This document shows, in pieces, positions 60,939-64,000 of a DNA stretch of 64,000 nucleotides; the stretch's first letter is position 1; each line of letters opens with the position of its first letter. Source of the DNA: Fomes fomentarius (taxonomy: Eukaryota > Basidiomycota > Agaricomycetes > Polyporales > Polyporaceae); NCBI GenBank assembly GCA_022606135.1, contig JABYQN010000001.1, positions 1,240,001 through 1,304,000 of the forward strand. The letters are read 5' to 3'. The notes under the pieces are model-generated. The model saw only the letters and a list, made by a program, of their open reading frames with translations, had not been told where the DNA came from and ran no database searches. The position numbers and the translations under genes were made by a program.

Positions 60939-61935
60939 TCAGCCTGACTTGACCTGGCCTCCGCCGGGGATAGGCTCGACCATCCGAACATGCTCCACAC
61001 GCCCGTCCCTCATCTGCGGCACAGAGACAACCTCCTGCTCCCTCGACGGCGGCTTCGGGTATGCCTGAGGGTAGGGCGCGTAGTGGTGTGCGGGCGCCAT
61101 GGGTATCTGAGCGTCCGGGCGCGCGTGGGGGTGAGGGTGCGGGTGAGGGTGCGGCATCATGTACGGAGCTGCATACTGCGGTGGGTACGGGGCGAGGAAC
61201 GTGGCCGGATAGAATTGAGTGTGCGGTGGGTAACCTACCGGCTCACCATCTTGCCCTGTGGCTTGGGGCGGAGCGGGAATGGGCGCGAAATAGATCTGAG
61301 GGTAGTACATGGGCGTTTCGCCCGGTTTGGCAGCAGGCGGGGCTGGGTACTGAGGGTACAGCCCTGGCGGGTAAGTGACCGGTGCAACGTAGGGGATCGG
61401 GGGCGTAGTGCTCGCGATGGCGGAGGCGGCCACGGCGGGCGGGACAGGGATCCCCTGTTGTTGCACGGCAACGTCGGCCTGCTGCTGCTCAACGTTGGCG
61501 GCTGCAAAATGGATGAGTTCAAGCAATGAAAGGTGAACATCCTACGGCCGAGGGAAAGAAGAGGATGCGAGACAAGAAATGGAGATGCTCACTCTTTCCA
61601 TCGCGCTTCTTGTAAGGCCCCCGCTTGATCCCCTTCTGGCGCTCCTTGCGCTGGGAATCGACGCACTCCTCGGCGACGCCGTACTTGACGCAGCGAAGGC
61701 AGGGGCGGGCATCGTCGCACTTCTTGCACGCCTTCTGGCAGTTGGTGCAGGCATTCTTGACCTGCCGGCGCTTGGTGCGGGTGGGCTGGGCCGGGACCAT
61801 GCCGGGCGGGAAGGGATACATGTGCATGGGCACGCCCGAGTAGGTGATGGGGTGCATGGTCATCTGGGGCTGAACGGAGTCGGGAGCGGGCTGAGGCTGC
61901 TGCTGAGGATCGGACTCGGGGTTGGAATCACCCAT
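60939..61935 (-). CDS. Zn2Cys6 (Gal4-type) transcription factor
   Basis: Nuclear DNA-binding regulator of about 300 residues. ATG 61935 starts MGDSNPESDPQQQPQPAPDS. The zinc cluster follows a basic stretch (TKRRQVKNACTNCQ): six cysteines in CTNCQKACKKCDDARPC-LRC...C spacing. RKERQKGIKRGPYKKRDGK comes next, a basic segment likely used as nuclear signal and DNA contact. An intron (GTGAGC...TTGCAG) joins to a second exon that is disordered. That exon is rich in Pro, Ala, Tyr and Gln, with an HPHPHPHPH run, and ends GGGQVKSG. No fungal-specific middle domain is present, so it is a short zinc-cluster protein. Target genes are unknown and no neighbouring pathway cluster is visible. Confidence 0.85.
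61128..61152. repeat. His-Pro codon repeat
   Basis: Tandem GGGTGMGGGTGM units on the plus strand, encoding (His-Pro)n in the Zn2Cys6 factor on the minus strand. A length-variable microsatellite is likely. Confidence 0.55.
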
Positions 61936-63241
61936 GGCGAGGGTAGGGAGGGGGAGTCGAGAAGCCTGGGCGGATGAGAGTGGGCTGATATAGAGGGTGG
62001 AGAGGGAGACAGGAAGCAGGCTGGGAACTGAATGGACGTTTGGCGCTGTTGTGCCCTGGAATACACACGTGCCGAGAAGCCTCGCGGGGAAGGGATGTGT
62101 CGGGCGGAGGGACAGCCGCGGTTGGGGGCGGGACCGGGGGCGGGGGTCTGTGCATTGCGGTGAGCGGGATGAGGGCAGGAAAGGAAATGGCGGGGCGGGA
62201 CATACAGTGATGGGGGATCGCTGAGCTTGGGGTCTCCGACCGAAAAGCGGAGGCAGTGGCGGGGGAGGGGGAAATTGAAAGGCAGCGTTGGTGGACGAGG
62301 CGGCCCACTGTCTTTATCCTCCGCCCTCCGAACGCCCTGCGATGAGTTTAGAACCGATCAGTCTTTCTCAGTGTACGTAACATATATCCCTCCCTCCAAC
62401 TCTCTTTTACATCCTCCGACACACTCCGCGAGCACCCCGTATCCCTCCTTATCTCCTCCGTTTCCCACTCCGCTTCATCCAATCAAGCCCCGCCCAGGCC
62501 CCGCTCATCTCTCCCCGCTATCTCCTCAACCCACGGTTAACCTTGCCTCGCTCTCCTCGCCCGAACCCTCCTCCATTCACACTCTCCTCACAGATCGTCT
62601 CTTCAGCCCATCTTCTCATTCTCCCTGCCATGCTGATCCAATCAAAGTACTCCCAACCTTTTCCCCTGCAATTCTCCATGTAGACGATCATACAGCATGC
62701 AACAGTCACATAGCATGCAACAGTCTGCATAGGGATAGTCACTCCCAGTGCTTACATAGTCTAGTAGTGACGACCGTGGAAACATTGCCACATTCACCAG
62801 ACAGCCCGATCTTGCATGCACCCGAGCCTAAGACGGCGAGTGTCGTACCGTGCCGCACTCCAGGGTCAGTGTCCGACGTAGAGACAGTGTGTTCGCAGCT
62901 GGCAGTGGCATGTGCGAAAGAGGGTCACAAACAGCGAATGGGGGAAGCCGGCGGGAAGTTCGAAACATCGTTTGCCGGTCCATGCTTGATTGGGAAACAA
63001 TGGGTGGCCACATGACAAACAAGCGCAAATAACACGAGGCTCTGCCGTCGACGAGGACAGTTTGGCGACCTACTCCAGCAAACTGGCGTCGTCGAGCTCA
63101 ACGGCCAGTTGGTATCCAGCTTTTTGCTGGTTCTGAGCCTCGTCTACCCATTGCTCTGTACTCCATCATCCTCCATTCTTGTCTTCCTCATCCTCTTCTC
63201 TCGTCTTTCCTTTTGCTCCTTCGCTCCTTATCCTCTCTCTC
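61936..63241. promoter_or_regulatory. Divergent region, Zn2Cys6 gene / right-edge gene
   Basis: 1.3 kb between two diverging genes, the longest divergent promoter in the window. The plus strand at 62227-63015 is open for 262 codons, but it is Ser/Pro/Thr low complexity from CT-rich sequence and lacks a start context or motif. Two copies of AGCATGCAACAGTC lie 18 bp apart (62694-62725). The length is in keeping with a regulated transcription-factor gene. Confidence 0.45.
62694..62725. repeat. Direct repeat AGCATGCAACAGTC x2
   Basis: A 14-bp unit at 62694-62707 and again at 62712-62725, period 18. Each unit includes the palindrome GCATGC. It may be a paired factor-binding site or a chance duplication. 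Confidence 0.4.
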
Positions 63242-64000
63242 ATGTCCGCCCCGTCTTCCCCCACTATCAGTCAAGTCGCTCATGAAAAAGGACGCGTGAG
63301 GAGGAGAGACAGGCCTCCTGCACTCGACATCGCAGATCCGAAGGCCGCCTCAGACGGGGATGTACGATACGTCCGCGATGTTGCGAATGATTCGCGAAAG
63401 GTGCCACGCTCTCTCTTTCTGCACCTTGATGTCCACTCACTCCCATCCCCATCATCTCCTAGCCCTCTTTCAAGGTCGTTCCTGCTGAAGAGCAGCACAC
63501 TGAAGTCGAGACGGACGTCCCTCGCTCCGCCTCAGCCACGTCTTCTCTAGATCCGTATTATTTCGGCGTTCACACACCATCTGAATCTCCAATTCCTCCC
63601 GTTCCAAGCGTACCCAGTCTACCCAGTCTCCCTAAGACACCCGAGATGCACTCCTACGAGCCCGTTACCCCTGGAAGGGACCCCGCGGCCATCGACCGAC
63701 GCACTTTGGTCGGGGTTGGAGAACTCACTACCCCTCGCTGGGCGCGGGGTGCCCGTAACGACGACTTCGAGTTCGTGGCTCAGGAGCGTGTAGATGAGGT
63801 CGTCGAGGAAGAGGCTGTGGAGGTGGAGGGGCAGGAGGACGATCGAGACTCAGATAGCCCGTGGACAATTGAGGCTATTGATGGGGAGCAGGATGAGACT
63901 GAGGAGGTGAGGAGGTTCGCGCGGCTCTCGCATAGACCCTGATCTCAACTCTTTTTAGCAGCTCATGGAAGTGAAGCCGGTTCGCTCGTTGCGTAGCCAA
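63242..64000 (+). CDS. Hypothetical protein, cut by right edge
   Basis: Unrecognised protein truncated by the window. Exon 1 starts MSAPSSPTISQVAHEKGRVR at 63242 and ends at a GTGCCA donor after NDSRK. An intron ending TTTCAAG joins VVPAEEQHTEVETD. This exon has Pro/Ser repeats (SVPSLPSLP), then a more ordered RRTLVGVGELTTPRWARG and acidic segments, ending DETEE. A third exon (QLMEVKPVRSLRS) runs off the end after a GTGAGG...TTTAG intron. It appears nuclear or cytosolic and largely disordered so far. No domain can be named. Confidence 0.6.

Noticed and set aside
62227..63015. 262-codon plus-strand ORF
   Set aside because: Ser/Pro/Thr low complexity generated by CT-rich promoter sequence; no start context, motif or splice signals.

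Overview
This is eukaryotic nuclear DNA from a filamentous basidiomycete, most likely an Agaricomycete. Genes are broken by many 50-100 bp introns with GTRNGT-type donors and CAG/TAG acceptors. Recognisable fungal proteins include a JHD1-type PHD/JmjC demethylase, an Skt5/Chs4 chitin synthase activator, a BRE4/FUSC-family membrane protein and a Zn2Cys6 transcription factor. No rRNA, convincing tRNA, transposon or CRISPR array was found. The species cannot be fixed from the window alone.

Layout. 0.3-1.4 kb (-): unknown gene. 2.0-3.7 kb (-): GT8/LARGE-like glycosyltransferase, divergent from a polynucleotide kinase 3'-phosphatase (4.4-6.3 kb, +). 6.6-7.4 kb (-): PITH-domain protein. 7.8-10.3 kb (-): Skt5/Chs4 ending in a CaaX box. 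10.65-13.2 kb (-): JHD1. 13.5-14.8 kb (-): unknown gene with an apparent frameshift. 14.8-17.0 kb: nothing convincing. 17.0-17.9 kb (-): Pop7/Rpp20-like. 18.2-19.75 kb (+): eRF1, followed closely by a small spliced ORF. 20.5-22.1 kb (-): phosphoglycerate kinase. 22.4-23.3 kb (+): coiled-coil/RGG protein. 24.8-27.5 kb (+): SDA1. 27.7-29.06 kb (-): GAL7. 29.3-31.5 kb (+): DDX41-like helicase. 31.7-33.2 kb (-): malate dehydrogenase. 33.4-34.5 kb (+): Nudix ADP-ribose pyrophosphatase.

From 36.6 to 43.4 kb lies the most unusual part: three tandem same-strand paralogues of a multi-pass membrane protein I cannot assign to any known family. Copy 1 has a frameshift, and an apparent decayed fragment of a fourth copy lies between copies 1 and 2. 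Then come an ING-type PHD protein (44.0-45.8 kb, +), NUF2 (46.0-47.8 kb, -), a BLM/Sgs1 RecQ helicase (48.05-52.1 kb, +) and a BRE4/FUSC-like protein (52.3-56.35 kb, -). A 4.6 kb gene-poor stretch follows, then a Zn2Cys6 regulator (60.9-61.9 kb, -) and a gene cut by the right edge (63.2 kb on, +).

The conserved part is mostly housekeeping: translation termination, ribosome and tRNA processing, glycolysis and the TCA cycle, galactose use, DNA repair and kinetochore. It is arranged largely as head-to-head pairs sharing 200-275 bp promoters and tail-to-tail pairs 150-195 bp apart. The NUF2/SGS1 promoter carries a perfect MluI cell-cycle-box palindrome. Three coding regions show what look like single missing C bases in C/G-rich runs, which may be assembly errors or real lesions.
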